Positions 36,281-45,040 of a stretch of DNA of 64,000 nucleotides are shown here, one piece after another; position 1 is the stretch's first letter, and the number at the start of each line of letters is the position of its first letter. Both the position numbers and the translations under genes were made by a program. The stretch is from NCBI RefSeq assembly GCF_001921845.1, contig NZ_MSJM01000001.1, forward strand, positions 1 through 64,000, written 5' to 3'. Origin of the DNA: Streptococcus cuniculi (GTDB lineage Bacteria; Bacillota; Bacilli; Lactobacillales; Streptococcaceae). The notes under the pieces are model-generated. The model saw only the letters and a list, made by a program, of their open reading frames with translations, was not told where the DNA came from and did not search any database.

Positions 36281-36624
36281 GGGAGTGGGACAGAAATCGA
36301 TAACTCGTAAGAGTTCGATTATCCTCACTCCTTTATTTCTAGGTTCGGGTATCAACAGTCACTCCCCTGACTGTTGATATCCGCAAGGTTGACTTGCTTC
36401 CACAATCGAGAATTATGGAAGGTTGGAAATAAGGCTAGCGAAGAATCGTTCGCTAGCCTCTTCTAATAGAATATTGTTTTATCAATGTTTTACAAGCCCG
36501 ACAAGCCTCGCTTTCGGATTTCTAGGCTCAGGTATCAATAGTCACTCCCCTGACTCTATTGATATACGTCAACCTGTTAAACCTATGAAACGTAATGAGG
36601 CAAGGGACTTTTGTCCCAGCCTCT
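36281..36624 (+). repeat. Dispersed intergenic repeat, copy C
   Basis: Begins GGGAGTGGGACAGAAATCG and ends GGGACTTTTGTCCCAGCCTC. It combines modules of copy B (CCACAATCGAGAATTATGG, GGCTAGCGAAGAATCGTTCG) with those of copy A (ACAAGCCCGACAAGCCTCGC). It fills most of the gap between the esterase and the AroE-like gene. Confidence 0.85.
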
Positions 36625-36651
36625 TTCATCTGAAACAACCTAAACTGTTCT

Positions 36652-37539
36652 TTATTTGGCATCATCACCGAAGAAGAGTTCGCGGATGTAATCAACTGGC
36701 ATGTCTTCTCCTGTATGGAGCTTGAAGGCCTCTGCCCCTTGGTAAATCATCATACCGATACCATTGATGGCTTTTTTCGCCCCATGTTCTTTAGCAAAGC
36801 GGAGCAATTCTGTTTCTGCTGGGCTGTAGACCACATCAAAGACCACGAGGTCTGGACGAATAACAGCTGGGTCATTAATCAATTTTTGACCTTCCAATGG
36901 TTTCATACCAACCCCAGTTGCATCGATAAAGATTGAGCTTTCCGCAATGGATTGATAGAAGGCCTCTGTATCTTCTAAATCGTTCAAGGTTGCTTTGGTC
37001 TGCGTACGAGTGTTTAATTTCTCAACTGTTTGTTCCGCATTTTCATAGCATTTATCCTTGATATTGAAAATACGGACTTCTTTTGCGCCATCAAGACCGA
37101 GCTGAATCGCAATCGCTGTTCCAGCTCCACCAGCACCTGCCAAGGTAATCACTTGGTCTTTGACATCAACTCCTTCTGCTGCCAAGGCACGAACCGCACC
37201 AGTACCATCTGTACAATGGCCTACCAAGTGCCCCTTGCCATCTTTGTTAACAACGGTATTGACCGCACCGACCAATTCTGCTGCTGGTGATAATTCATCC
37301 AAGTAAGGAATAATGGCCTGCTTGTTTGGCATTGAAACGTTTGAACCACGGATGCCCAAGGCACGGATACCTTGTACAGCATCTGCTAATTCTTCATTTC
37401 CAACTTCAAAAGCCAAGTAAGCATAGTCTAGACCCAATTTAGCGTATGCCTCATTGTGCATTTTTGGTGAGAGACTATGGCGGATTGGAGTCGCAATTAA
37501 ACTAACTAATAAGGTGTGTCCTGACAAACGTTCTGACAT
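36652..37539 (-). CDS. aroE: Shikimate/quinate dehydrogenase (AroE/YdiB-QuiB family)
   Basis: 295 residues. SLSPKMHN binds the substrate carboxylate, NVSMPNKQ carries the catalytic Lys, GHCTDGTG the catalytic Asp, and [13 protein letters not shown] the nucleotide loop. After the second strand, [12 protein letters not shown] replaces the NRTxxK signature of NADP-specific AroE and resembles NAD-using, dual quinate/shikimate enzymes such as YdiB. It would oxidise quinate to 3-dehydroquinate and shikimate to 3-dehydroshikimate. It lies 17 nt after an MFS transporter gene. No other aroE is in the window, so it might also serve biosynthesis. Confidence 0.88.
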   Translation of the reverse strand: MSERLSGHTLLVSLIATPIRHSLSPKMHNEAYAKLGLDYAYLAFEVGNEELADAVQGIRALGIRGSNVSMPNKQAIIPYLDELSPAAELVGAVNTVVNKDGKGHLVGHCTDGTGAVRALAAEGVDVKDQVITLAGAGGAGTAIAIQLGLDGAKEVRIFNIKDKCYENAEQTVEKLNTRTQTKATLNDLEDTEAFYQSIAESSIFIDATGVGMKPLEGQKLINDPAVIRPDLVVFDVVYSPAETELLRFAKEHGAKKAINGIGMMIYQGAEAFKLHTGEDMPVDYIRELFFGDDAK

Positions 37540-37556
37540 GTGAATACCTCTTTCTA

Positions 37557-38762
37557 TTATTTGTAAAAAATGGTTTGGTAACGTTTATGTACAATGAATA
37601 AACAAACGGAGCCTAGAAAGGCTAAACTGATAATCAAGATGAACACATTATTTAAATTGTGTTCTGCTAAAATTCCAGTCAAATAGGGAATCCCCATGAC
37701 TGCAATCGAAGTCGCAAGCGAATAGTAGCTGGTAATCAAGCCGCGCTTGAATGGGAAAAATTCGAGCAAAATGGCAAGCCCCAATTGCCAGATTCCTCCT
37801 GCGGCAAAAAAGCCGACCACAAAGGTGGAAAACATGACCGTATAGAGATTGGGAACGAGAATCATCAAGAGCAGGGCAAGCCCCGTCATCGTTGTACACC
37901 CAATCATGAAGACAGGAACATTGATTCCGCGATTGACAATAAAGGAAGTCAGAAAGACCGAGATAAAGGAGAAGATACTATAGGCACTCACCAAGACCAG
38001 ACTATCTGCTTCTGCCATTCCAATCGCCTGCTGGGCAAAGGATGGAATCCAAGTGATATAGATGTTAAAGAGCGAAACAGATACGAAGGAAAAGATGAGT
38101 AAGGCTAGTCCCTCCACCCTAAAATTCGCCTGTTTGCGACGAGCGACTGGCTCAACATCTACAGTTGATTGTACCTCAACATCTGGCTTTTTCTCGACTG
38201 CTGGAAATGGGAGTTTGAGAGAAACGACCAAATTCAAGATCATGCAGACAGCAGATACGATAAAGGTCCAACCGAAGTAATGACCATTTTTTAAAATGAA
38301 GCTCGTAATAATTGGGAACACAAACTGTCCCATGGAGATAAAGGCCTTGTTTAATACACTCAAGGCACTATTGCTATTGCGGCTCTCAAAGGCTTCAACA
38401 ACGACTGGATAGGTACTGGTATCCAAAAAGGCATTTCCAAATCCAGCAAAGATTGAAATGATGAAGGCCACGATGTAATTCGGCGCAAGGAGCAAGCCGA
38501 TAAAGAAAATGATATAGGAGATAATCCCCAATAGAACCGCACGTCTGCGCCCAAGGGTATCGGAAATCACCCCGGCCGCATTGATACTTAAAATACGTCC
38601 TAGCCCAATCGCACTGATCACCAAGGTAATCTGACTGATACTCGCTCCCCAGTTCTCACGGAGCACAGACATATTTTGTGACACGATAATCGTTGCAATT
38701 CCTTGAAAGATATAGTTTACATATAAACTACTGATGGTCGGTATATATTTGTTTTTACTCAC
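37557..38762 (-). CDS. MFS transporter 2 of the quinate/shikimate island
   Basis: 401 residues, 12 membrane helices. The loop 2-3 motif is [13 protein letters not shown], typical of the major facilitator superfamily, and a charged central loop (about 195-215) divides the halves. It starts with GTG (38762) behind GAGAGGGGAAG. Together with the AroE-like gene it forms a two-gene unit. Likely cargo: quinate, shikimate or the end product, by context only. It is related to the MFS protein at 38895 but clearly divergent. Confidence 0.8.
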   Translation of the reverse strand: MSKNKYIPTISSLYVNYIFQGIATIIVSQNMSVLRENWGASISQITLVISAIGLGRILSINAAGVISDTLGRRRAVLLGIISYIIFFIGLLLAPNYIVAFIISIFAGFGNAFLDTSTYPVVVEAFESRNSNSALSVLNKAFISMGQFVFPIITSFILKNGHYFGWTFIVSAVCMILNLVVSLKLPFPAVEKKPDVEVQSTVDVEPVARRKQANFRVEGLALLIFSFVSVSLFNIYITWIPSFAQQAIGMAEADSLVLVSAYSIFSFISVFLTSFIVNRGINVPVFMIGCTTMTGLALLLMILVPNLYTVMFSTFVVGFFAAGGIWQLGLAILLEFFPFKRGLITSYYSLATSIAVMGIPYLTGILAEHNLNNVFILIISLAFLGSVCLFIVHKRYQTIFYK

Positions 38763-38826
38763 AGGAATCTTACTTCCCCTCTCATTCCAAATCAGTATAA
38801 TGACAAACAGATAATCCGTTGCGTGA

Positions 38827-38891
38827 GACGACAGGAAGCAGAAGCCCCAACCAATCCCTACTTGTCGGAGTTTCTGCTTTTAGCTGTCATC
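38827..38891 (-). terminator. Long imperfect hairpin after MFS transporter 1
   Basis: GACGACAGGAAGCAGAAGCCCC pairs with the complementary arm ending GCTGTCATC over roughly 20 bp with a few bulges. It begins 4 nt after the MFS1 stop codon. It has no strong T-run, so it may act as RNA stabiliser or processing site as much as terminator. Confidence 0.5.
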
Positions 38892-38894
38892 TGT

Positions 38895-40211
38895 TTATTT
38901 TTTAGAGTTTGAGAAAATGGATACTCCAAAGATATGACGGTAGCGTGTTCCAGCAAACAACATCAAGGCTGCTGAAGCAATACCTGTTACGGCTACAATC
39001 ACCATGATAATCTCTGCTTTTCCTGACGCAATCAAGCTGGCTGCCAACTGCGGCACGATGTAAGAACCAAGCGCCATTACAAAGTAGTAAATACTTGTGT
39101 TACGACCTTTGTTGGTATCAAAGAACTGGTTCAAGACCGCATTTCCCATTTGGAGCAAACCGCCCGCTGAACAGAAACCAACGACAATCCCTGCAATCGT
39201 TAGGGTAGTTGGGCTTGGCGCAAGGAAGACGACCAAGCCTGCCAATCCTGCAAAGATTGGACTAACCACCAAAATCGCAATATCACGAATACCACGCGCC
39301 ATCATCAATGAAAAGACAATGGTTGCTACTAACCCACCCAATTGATAGAGTGAGGTCACCGATGCGGCTGCCGTTTCAGACATATTGAGCACATTTTGCG
39401 CGTAGATTTTTGAGGCTTGTTGGAAGAGGTAGAAATTAGAATAAATGGTCAAGGCAAAGAGTGGTAAAATCACCCCATCAATTGCAAATTTTCCTTCATT
39501 TTTCTTGACAAGACCAGTCGTTGCACCACCGCCAGCAGCACTTTGACGTGCTTCCAATTGACGAATCGCTTCTGACGGAGACAATTTCTCTGCCTTTTGC
39601 AAATCCGCATCTGGGAAGTGGGCAAAGATGACCCCTACCAAGACCAGTAAGCTCAAAACGAATGGCAAGATAATCCCAATTTGTGGATTGAGGTTATTGG
39701 TTACAAGGAAAGCGACAAATAATGGATACAAAATAGAAGAAATGGAAATCAAGGCCTTGCTTAAGACAGAAGCTGTTGCTTTGTTTTCGGGGTACATTTC
39801 AAACAAGGCTGGGTTGATAGCGCCATCGAACAAGGATGTCATCGCTCCCCCTACAAATCCAAGAATCTTCGCAACAAAGATATCTGTCGCAAACAAGAAA
39901 GCACCAAACATCAAGACATATCCAAGCAATCCTGCCACAATCAATGGCTTGCGTCCAATTCTATCAGACAAGGGGCCTGAAAAGACAAGGAAGGAGATTT
40001 TTCCGATTCCTGTCCAAGCAATCGCGCCCAAAACAGCAGCCGTAGCAATCTTCATTTTGTCTGGATCTGACAAATCAACAGCGCTGATTAAATTCCATTT
40101 GACTGCAAAGAATTTAGCATTTTGAGAAATCGTGAGTGCCTGGATTCCATGACAGAAGTAAGCCATCCATAGCAACATTGCTGAAAAGTTGTATTTATTA
40201 TTCTTAAACAT
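38895..40211 (-). CDS. MFS transporter 1 of the quinate/shikimate island
   Basis: 438 residues, 12 membrane helices, with the MFS motif GPLSDRIGRKPLIVAG. The N-terminus (KYNFSAMLLWMAYFCHGIQAL) is similar in style to that of the second MFS protein. It is third in the TIM-barrel - SDR - MFS operon, read from the LysR-controlled divergent promoter. Likely substrate: a cyclitol carboxylate such as quinate or shikimate. This is inferred from context. Confidence 0.8.
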   Translation of the reverse strand: MFKNNKYNFSAMLLWMAYFCHGIQALTISQNAKFFAVKWNLISAVDLSDPDKMKIATAAVLGAIAWTGIGKISFLVFSGPLSDRIGRKPLIVAGLLGYVLMFGAFLFATDIFVAKILGFVGGAMTSLFDGAINPALFEMYPENKATASVLSKALISISSILYPLFVAFLVTNNLNPQIGIILPFVLSLLVLVGVIFAHFPDADLQKAEKLSPSEAIRQLEARQSAAGGGATTGLVKKNEGKFAIDGVILPLFALTIYSNFYLFQQASKIYAQNVLNMSETAAASVTSLYQLGGLVATIVFSLMMARGIRDIAILVVSPIFAGLAGLVVFLAPSPTTLTIAGIVVGFCSAGGLLQMGNAVLNQFFDTNKGRNTSIYYFVMALGSYIVPQLAASLIASGKAEIIMVIVAVTGIASAALMLFAGTRYRHIFGVSIFSNSKK

Positions 40212-40238
40212 TTACGTCATAATCCCTTCAATAAGATA

Positions 40239-41096
40239 TTAGTTGTTTCCTTTTAAACGCTCTAGGTAAGCCTCATGCTCCTTGATGGCATACTCGCGAC
40301 GGCCACCAGGTTTTGGTGTCTGGTCTCCCATCATGATGCCAAATCCACCCTCAACACGTAGCTCATGTCCATTGGTATAATCTGAACGATCACTTGCAAG
40401 GTACAAGACAGCATTGGCAATATCCATGGTATTTCCAATCCGTTTATTGGCTGTAAGAGCCTTGCGTCCTTCTTCGACTACTGGATCAGCATAGAAGGCT
40501 TCTGATAATGGTGTTTTCACAAAGCATGGTTGGATACAGTTGCTACGTACACCAAATTGTCCCCATTCTGCCGCCATCTGGCGTGACATCATATTGACAC
40601 CTGCTTTGGTAGAGCTGTATGCTGCCGAATAAGTTTCTGGAAAGACGGAGGCAATGGTTGAAATATGCACCATATTTCCTTTTCCTTGCTTGATAAACTG
40701 ACGACCGAAGCGTTGGGATACCAAGAAATACCCTGTCAAATTAATGTCAACTGTCTGACGCCATTCTTCAAGCGGCAAATCTTCAAGCGGACAAGCCCGA
40801 AGCATGGCAGCTGTATTGACCAAAATATCCACTTGACCAAATGTTTCGACTGCCAATTCTACTGCGCGGTCCACATCCGCTTCGACGGTCGAATTGGTCG
40901 CAACAGCCAAGGTTTTCACGCCGTACTCTGTTGCAATCTCTTGGGCGTATTCTTTCAAGGCATCTTCACGAATATCAAGTAGTACAACGTTGGTCCCTTG
41001 TTTTGCAAACTCCTGTACAATGGTTTTCCCCATTCCACCAACAGCTCCTGTTACGACAGCTGTTTTTCCACTAAGACCCAACCAATTATCTGACAT
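40239..41096 (-). CDS. Short-chain dehydrogenase/reductase
   Basis: 285 residues from ATG 41096, chosen because AGAAGGAGAAAC precedes it. The longer reading frame to 41144 has no binding site. SDR signatures: TGAVGGMGKTIVQ (cofactor), an acidic residue in VVLLDIRED pointing to NAD(H), VHISTIAS, and the catalytic YSSTK. It probably oxidises or reduces a ring hydroxyl of quinate, shikimate or a reduced derivative, perhaps regenerating NADH for the enoate reductase. The exact substrate is unknown. Confidence 0.82.
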   Translation of the reverse strand: MSDNWLGLSGKTAVVTGAVGGMGKTIVQEFAKQGTNVVLLDIREDALKEYAQEIATEYGVKTLAVATNSTVEADVDRAVELAVETFGQVDILVNTAAMLRACPLEDLPLEEWRQTVDINLTGYFLVSQRFGRQFIKQGKGNMVHISTIASVFPETYSAAYSSTKAGVNMMSRQMAAEWGQFGVRSNCIQPCFVKTPLSEAFYADPVVEEGRKALTANKRIGNTMDIANAVLYLASDRSDYTNGHELRVEGGFGIMMGDQTPKPGGRREYAIKEHEAYLERLKGNN

Positions 41097-41122
41097 ATTG
41101 TTTCTCCTTCTTCTCGTTTTAG

Positions 41123-41959
41123 TTATGGTAATAATTCTGGCCATACTTGCGCCAAGACGTTTTTCGTATGTTCAAAGGTGTATTGACTCGCTTCTGCGAG
41201 TCCTTTTGCTAAAATCGCATCCGAAATCACTTCTACACCGACAACTTTTGGTGAAATCCCTGCTTCTTTGACCATCTTGAGGAAGCCAGCTGTGTCTTTA
41301 GCTCCTGTTCCTGGTGCCAAGCGGTCATGCATGGACTCATCACGAAGGATAGAGGCTGCGTATGGACGCTCGTAGGCATCGTTGATTTGGATAGAAATGA
41401 CTTTTGCTGCTTCTTCAGGCGTCAAAGCTCTGTAAGGCTGATCTGCCCGCACCCAATGCCAGGTATCAAGGATGAGCATCGCATTGTCTGCACCTGATTC
41501 TTTTACAACTGCATAAGCCTTGTCAAAGGTTGGCAAACCGCTATAAGGCATCGGCTCCACTCCGATAATCAAATCACCTGCGCGTTGGCACAATTCTTTT
41601 AACTTTTGAGCTGTGTATTCGACAGAATAGTTTTCCATCAACCCGCAGTTGATATGACCGACATTAAAGAGACGACACATGTGGAAACATATTTGTTCTT
41701 TGTATTTTTGCTCATAGCTTCTCTGCGCTTCTGCCCATTGTACGATGTATTCTACTTCTGAAACAACGATTTGATATTTTTCAAGTATAGCTAGAATCTC
41801 TTGATCTGTCAAACCCTCATTCAAGGCATCCACATAGGTTTCAGCCCGCAAACCAATCGCTTCATAACCTGCCTCTTTTGCAGCCTTCACACGGTCCTCA
41901 AAGCGACATTGATCGCCCAACGTCCAAGAACTAATCGTAATCGGTGAAATATGTGACAT
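41123..41959 (-). CDS. Xylose-isomerase-like TIM-barrel enzyme (sugar phosphate isomerase/epimerase family)
   Basis: 278 residues from ATG 41959 (GGGGGA lies upstream). TIM-barrel metal ligands are visible in order: Glu in IIGVEPMPY, Asp and His in LILDTWHWVR, further Asp in ISIQINDAY, and Glu in VVGVEVIS. Known: 3-dehydroshikimate dehydratases of the AsbF/QuiC type belong to this superfamily, as do isomerases and epimerases. If it were a dehydratase it would make protocatechuate. An isomerase or epimerase acting on the ring hydroxyls is equally possible. First gene of the operon, 26 nt before the SDR start. Confidence 0.72.
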   Translation of the reverse strand: MSHISPITISSWTLGDQCRFEDRVKAAKEAGYEAIGLRAETYVDALNEGLTDQEILAILEKYQIVVSEVEYIVQWAEAQRSYEQKYKEQICFHMCRLFNVGHINCGLMENYSVEYTAQKLKELCQRAGDLIIGVEPMPYSGLPTFDKAYAVVKESGADNAMLILDTWHWVRADQPYRALTPEEAAKVISIQINDAYERPYAASILRDESMHDRLAPGTGAKDTAGFLKMVKEAGISPKVVGVEVISDAILAKGLAEASQYTFEHTKNVLAQVWPELLP

Positions 41960-41992
41960 CTTTGTGTCCCCCTTTGTTAATTTTTTCACTTT

Positions 41993-42084
41993 CTATAGTT
42001 TTTATTATAGAACTAGGAAACACAAAATACAAATGAATTTTTTCACAAGAATTGATAGAAAAAATTTATATATTTTGCTATAAT
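41993..42084. promoter_or_regulatory. Divergent control region of the LysR gene and the island operon
   Basis: CTATAGTTTTTATTATAG (41993-42010) is an inverted repeat CTATA-N8-TATAG. On the plus strand an extended -10 TGCTATAAT (TATAAT at 42079-42084) drives the LysR gene. The palindrome sits about 34 nt upstream of the TIM-barrel start, consistent with LysR control of both directions. Confidence 0.62.
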
Positions 42085-42115
42085 GGGGGTAATTAGAAAG
42101 AAGGAAGGATGGCTT

Positions 42116-43021
42116 ATGAACTTACAACATCTCCGTTATTTTTTAACATTGGCCGACCTAGAGCATTATACCGATGCCGCAAAGAGCTTACACATTACCC
42201 AACCCACTCTGAGCCATGCCATCTCTATGTTGGAAGAAGAGGTCCAAGTGCCTCTTTTCACCAAGCAGGGACGAAATGTCATCTTAACCGAACAGGGAAA
42301 AGAATTTTACACCACGGTCCAATCATCACTGGCGATTTTGGACTCTGGTGTGCAAAATTTACAGCGCCGCTACACCAATAAGCCCAATATTCACCTGACC
42401 CTTCTACGCGTTCTCGGGCGAAAGGCTGTCCCGCAACTCGTACGAAAGTTCATTGAAGCCTACCCCGAAACCGATGCCATCTTTGATTTTCATAATGATA
42501 GCGGCATGTCCCACGATATGATTGAAGGCTTAATCCACGATAAATACGACCTTGCCTTTTGCTCCAGACTAGATGACTATCCGACCATTTCCTATATTCC
42601 TATCTTCTCTCAGGATTTAGTCCTGATTGTTCCCAAACAACACCCTCTCTCTAAGCAAGAAACCGTGACAGTAGAAGATACCCTCATTTTTCCTCAAGTC
42701 TGGTTTTCCAAACGCAGCGGCGTCCGCCCCGTCATTGAGCAACTCTATCAGTCATTTACAGAAAAACCTCAAATCGCCTTTGAAGTTAGCGAAGACGAAA
42801 CCGTGGCAGGCCTTGTCGCCCAAGGGTTTGGACTAGCCATTATCCCTAAATTTGATTTCTTAAGTAGCATTGAGGATATCGAAGTAATTGAAATCGATGA
42901 GCTCAAAGATGCCCGCATCTACTACGCCGCCTATCGCAAGGATAAATCCCTCTCCAATGACCTGAAAAACTTTATCGACTTCATCACCACGTCTTCTATG
43001 GAGCTAGGGGATATTGTATAA
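42116..43021 (+). CDS. LysR-family regulator (QuiR-like)
   Basis: 301 residues from ATG 42116, behind GAAGGAAGGA. The upstream ATG at 42083 has no binding site. Helix-turn-helix: LEHYTDAAKSLHITQPTLSH, then the co-inducer domain. Known: in Listeria the LysR protein QuiR responds to shikimate and activates qui operons. This gene has the same divergent position next to quinate/shikimate genes and is the only plus-strand gene of the island. Candidate sites are at 41993, 36214 and 33275. Confidence 0.85.
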   Translation: MNLQHLRYFLTLADLEHYTDAAKSLHITQPTLSHAISMLEEEVQVPLFTKQGRNVILTEQGKEFYTTVQSSLAILDSGVQNLQRRYTNKPNIHLTLLRVLGRKAVPQLVRKFIEAYPETDAIFDFHNDSGMSHDMIEGLIHDKYDLAFCSRLDDYPTISYIPIFSQDLVLIVPKQHPLSKQETVTVEDTLIFPQVWFSKRSGVRPVIEQLYQSFTEKPQIAFEVSEDETVAGLVAQGFGLAIIPKFDFLSSIEDIEVIEIDELKDARIYYAAYRKDKSLSNDLKNFIDFITTSSMELGDIV

Positions 43022-43155
43022 AGACGGCTAAGCGAAATCTTCTGGGAAACAGGACGTTGATTATGAGTTTGACAAAAGGATTTTTACAATCTGCGTTTTT
43101 CAATTAAACACTACTTCCCAGCCCTCTCTCATGACATAAAAAACCCTGCTAGCTG

Positions 43156-43226
43156 AACATTCGATTTGCCGATTTTCGCGAGCGGAGCGAGCCTCATCAG
43201 ATACTTTTCGCTGTGGTAAAAGTATC
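43156..43226 (+). repeat. Inverted repeat flanking the ABC transporter locus, left arm
   Basis: About 70 bp (AACATTCGATTT ... TTCGCGAGCGGAGCGAGCC ... GGTAAAAGTATC) recurs in inverse orientation at 47718-47787 with few differences. Its last part is itself a hairpin (GATACTTTT...AAAAGTATC, broken by one base). Confidence 0.85.
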
Positions 43227-43247
43227 AAAAAAGAACTCATGCTTCAA

Positions 43248-43280
43248 ATGAAAAAAGCCCACTTGATGGGCTTTTTTCAT
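43248..43280 (-). terminator. Bidirectional intrinsic terminator
   Basis: GAAAAAAGCCCA (43250-43261) and TGGGCTTTTTTC (43267-43278) form a 12-bp stem with a 5-nt loop. It ends the ABC-transporter transcript on the minus strand and can stop the LysR transcript on the plus strand. Confidence 0.88.
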
Positions 43281-43284
43281 TTTA

Positions 43285-44085
43285 TTAGAGCATCATTTCA
43301 TCGTCTGTCAATTTCTGTCCGCTATTTTTATGGAATAGATCCATCAAGTCTTGAACCGTTAGATTGGCTTTTTCTTCACCGCGTACGTCAACGACGATGC
43401 GACCTTGGTGAAGCATGACCAGACGATTGCCATATTCAATCGCATTTTCCATATTGTGGGTAATCATCAAGGCAGTTAACTTGTCTTTCTCAACGATTTT
43501 CTTGGTCAACTTCATCACCATATCACTGGTCTTTGGATCAAGGGCAGCCGTATGCTCATCTAGGAGCAAGACCTTTGGTTTCACCAGAGAAGCCATTAAG
43601 AGGGTCAAAGCCTGACGCTGACCACCTGATAAAAATTGGGTGTCCACCTTCATGCGATTCTCAAGTCCCAAGCCCAATTCTTTCAGCGCTTCTTTAAAAA
43701 TCTTGCGCTCGCTGTCTTTGACACCCCAGCTCAATCCACGAGCAAGACCACGGCGATAGGCAACGGCCATATTTTCTTCAATGGTCAAACGCGAAGCGGT
43801 TCCCATTTTCGGGTCTTGGAACACACGGCTAATCTCACGCGCCCGTTTTGCTGCTGGCACATGTTTGATGGATTTTCCTTCCAGCAAAATATCTCCCGAA
43901 TCAACGGTCAAAGCCCCTGCAAGACTGTTCATCAAGGTAGACTTCCCAGCACCGTTTCCTCCGATAATTGAGATGAAATCCCCTTCTTGTACGTCCAAAT
44001 TCATGCCCCGCAAGACATGGTTTTCATTGATGGTTCCCGCTTCGAAGGTCTTATGAATCTCTTGAATTGATAAAATTGTTGTCAT
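43285..44085 (-). CDS. ABC transporter ATPase (TrpZ-like)
   Basis: 266 residues from ATG 44085, behind AGGAGGGATG. The longer frame to 44178 runs into the permease gene. Walker A GGNGAGKST, signature LSGGQRQALTLLMA, Walker B VLLLDEHTAALDP, switch His in MITHNMEN. It powers the permease at 44099. The COG1101-type sequence and the pairing with COG2984-type binding proteins match the TrpXYZ group of amino acid importers. Confidence 0.88.
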   Translation of the reverse strand: MTTILSIQEIHKTFEAGTINENHVLRGMNLDVQEGDFISIIGGNGAGKSTLMNSLAGALTVDSGDILLEGKSIKHVPAAKRAREISRVFQDPKMGTASRLTIEENMAVAYRRGLARGLSWGVKDSERKIFKEALKELGLGLENRMKVDTQFLSGGQRQALTLLMASLVKPKVLLLDEHTAALDPKTSDMVMKLTKKIVEKDKLTALMITHNMENAIEYGNRLVMLHQGRIVVDVRGEEKANLTVQDLMDLFHKNSGQKLTDDEMML

Positions 44086-44098
44086 TGTCTCATCCCTC

Positions 44099-44995
44099 CT
44101 AAGCTGATTTTTCTGATAGATTTGGCTTGCGAATCTGCAATTTTTTCTGCAATTCTGGCACAAAGAGCACCACCGCAAGCAGAGTCGCAGAGAACAATTT
44201 CACCAAGTCGGCATCCATGCCCGGAATTTCAAGAATCGCTAGGATAATCAAGCGATAGACAACCGAACCGATCACGATAGAAGCCAAACGCCAGCCGATT
44301 CGTAGGTTACGCAAGATTACTTCTGCAATGATGACAGAGGCTAGACCGATAACGATGGTTCCTGTTCCAGAGTTCAAGTCAGCATAACCATTGTTTTGCG
44401 TCAAGAGAGCTCCGCAGAGCGCAATCAAGCCATTGGAGAGCATGTAACCATAGATTTTCATATTATCAACATTGATACCGTTCGCCTCACTCATCGGAAT
44501 ATTATCCCCTGTTGAACGAAGAGCCAGACCAACCTGTGTATTTAACAATAAGGTCAATAAGACAATCACCACCGTGACAAATACCGCACCGATGATCAAA
44601 ACCGCATAGGTCTTAGTCAAACCCATTTTTTGCAATTGGGTCACCAAGGTCTGTTGGCGTAAAAGCGCGACATTAGCCTTGCCGAGGATTTTTAAGTTAA
44701 TCGAATAGAGCCCTGTCAAGGTCACAATCCCTGTTAAGAGCGCTGGAATTTTCATCTTGGTATGCAGCAAGCCTGAAATAAGGCCAGCAAACATCCCACC
44801 CACGAAAGCAAGAAGGGTTGCCAGCAATGGATTTACGCCATTGACAATCCCTGTAGCACAAACCGCTGCTCCTAAAGGGTAGGCCCCTTCTGCTGTCAAA
44901 TCAGCAATGTCTAAAATCCGAAATGTTAAATAAACGCCAATCGCCATCACCGACCACAATAGGCCTTGCGATATACTTGATAATATAAGATCCAC
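44099..44995 (-). CDS. ABC transporter permease (TrpY-like)
   Basis: 298 residues with about eight membrane segments. It resembles the branched-chain-permease-like COG4120 group (MAIGVYLTFRILDIADLTAEG, LLNTQVGLALRSTGDN, LASVIIAEVILRN). It lies between the binding proteins and the ATPase. Substrate probably an aromatic amino acid or related compound, judging from the leader peptide rich in Tyr/Phe. Confidence 0.85.
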   Translation of the reverse strand: MDLILSSISQGLLWSVMAIGVYLTFRILDIADLTAEGAYPLGAAVCATGIVNGVNPLLATLLAFVGGMFAGLISGLLHTKMKIPALLTGIVTLTGLYSINLKILGKANVALLRQQTLVTQLQKMGLTKTYAVLIIGAVFVTVVIVLLTLLLNTQVGLALRSTGDNIPMSEANGINVDNMKIYGYMLSNGLIALCGALLTQNNGYADLNSGTGTIVIGLASVIIAEVILRNLRIGWRLASIVIGSVVYRLIILAILEIPGMDADLVKLFSATLLAVVLFVPELQKKLQIRKPNLSEKSA

Positions 44996-45040
44996 AATGT
45001 TCTCCTTTGATAGGGGAGTAGTCTTCTACTCCCGTGTAGT

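Noticed and set aside
39628..40125. 165-codon plus-strand ORF
   Set aside because: Antisense shadow of the MFS transporter gene. Lys/Pro-rich composition reflects hydrophobic codons on the other strand.
41123..41959. Firm assignment of the TIM-barrel protein as 3-dehydroshikimate dehydratase
   Set aside because: The superfamily includes many isomerases and epimerases. No protocatechuate genes are nearby, so only the superfamily is claimed.
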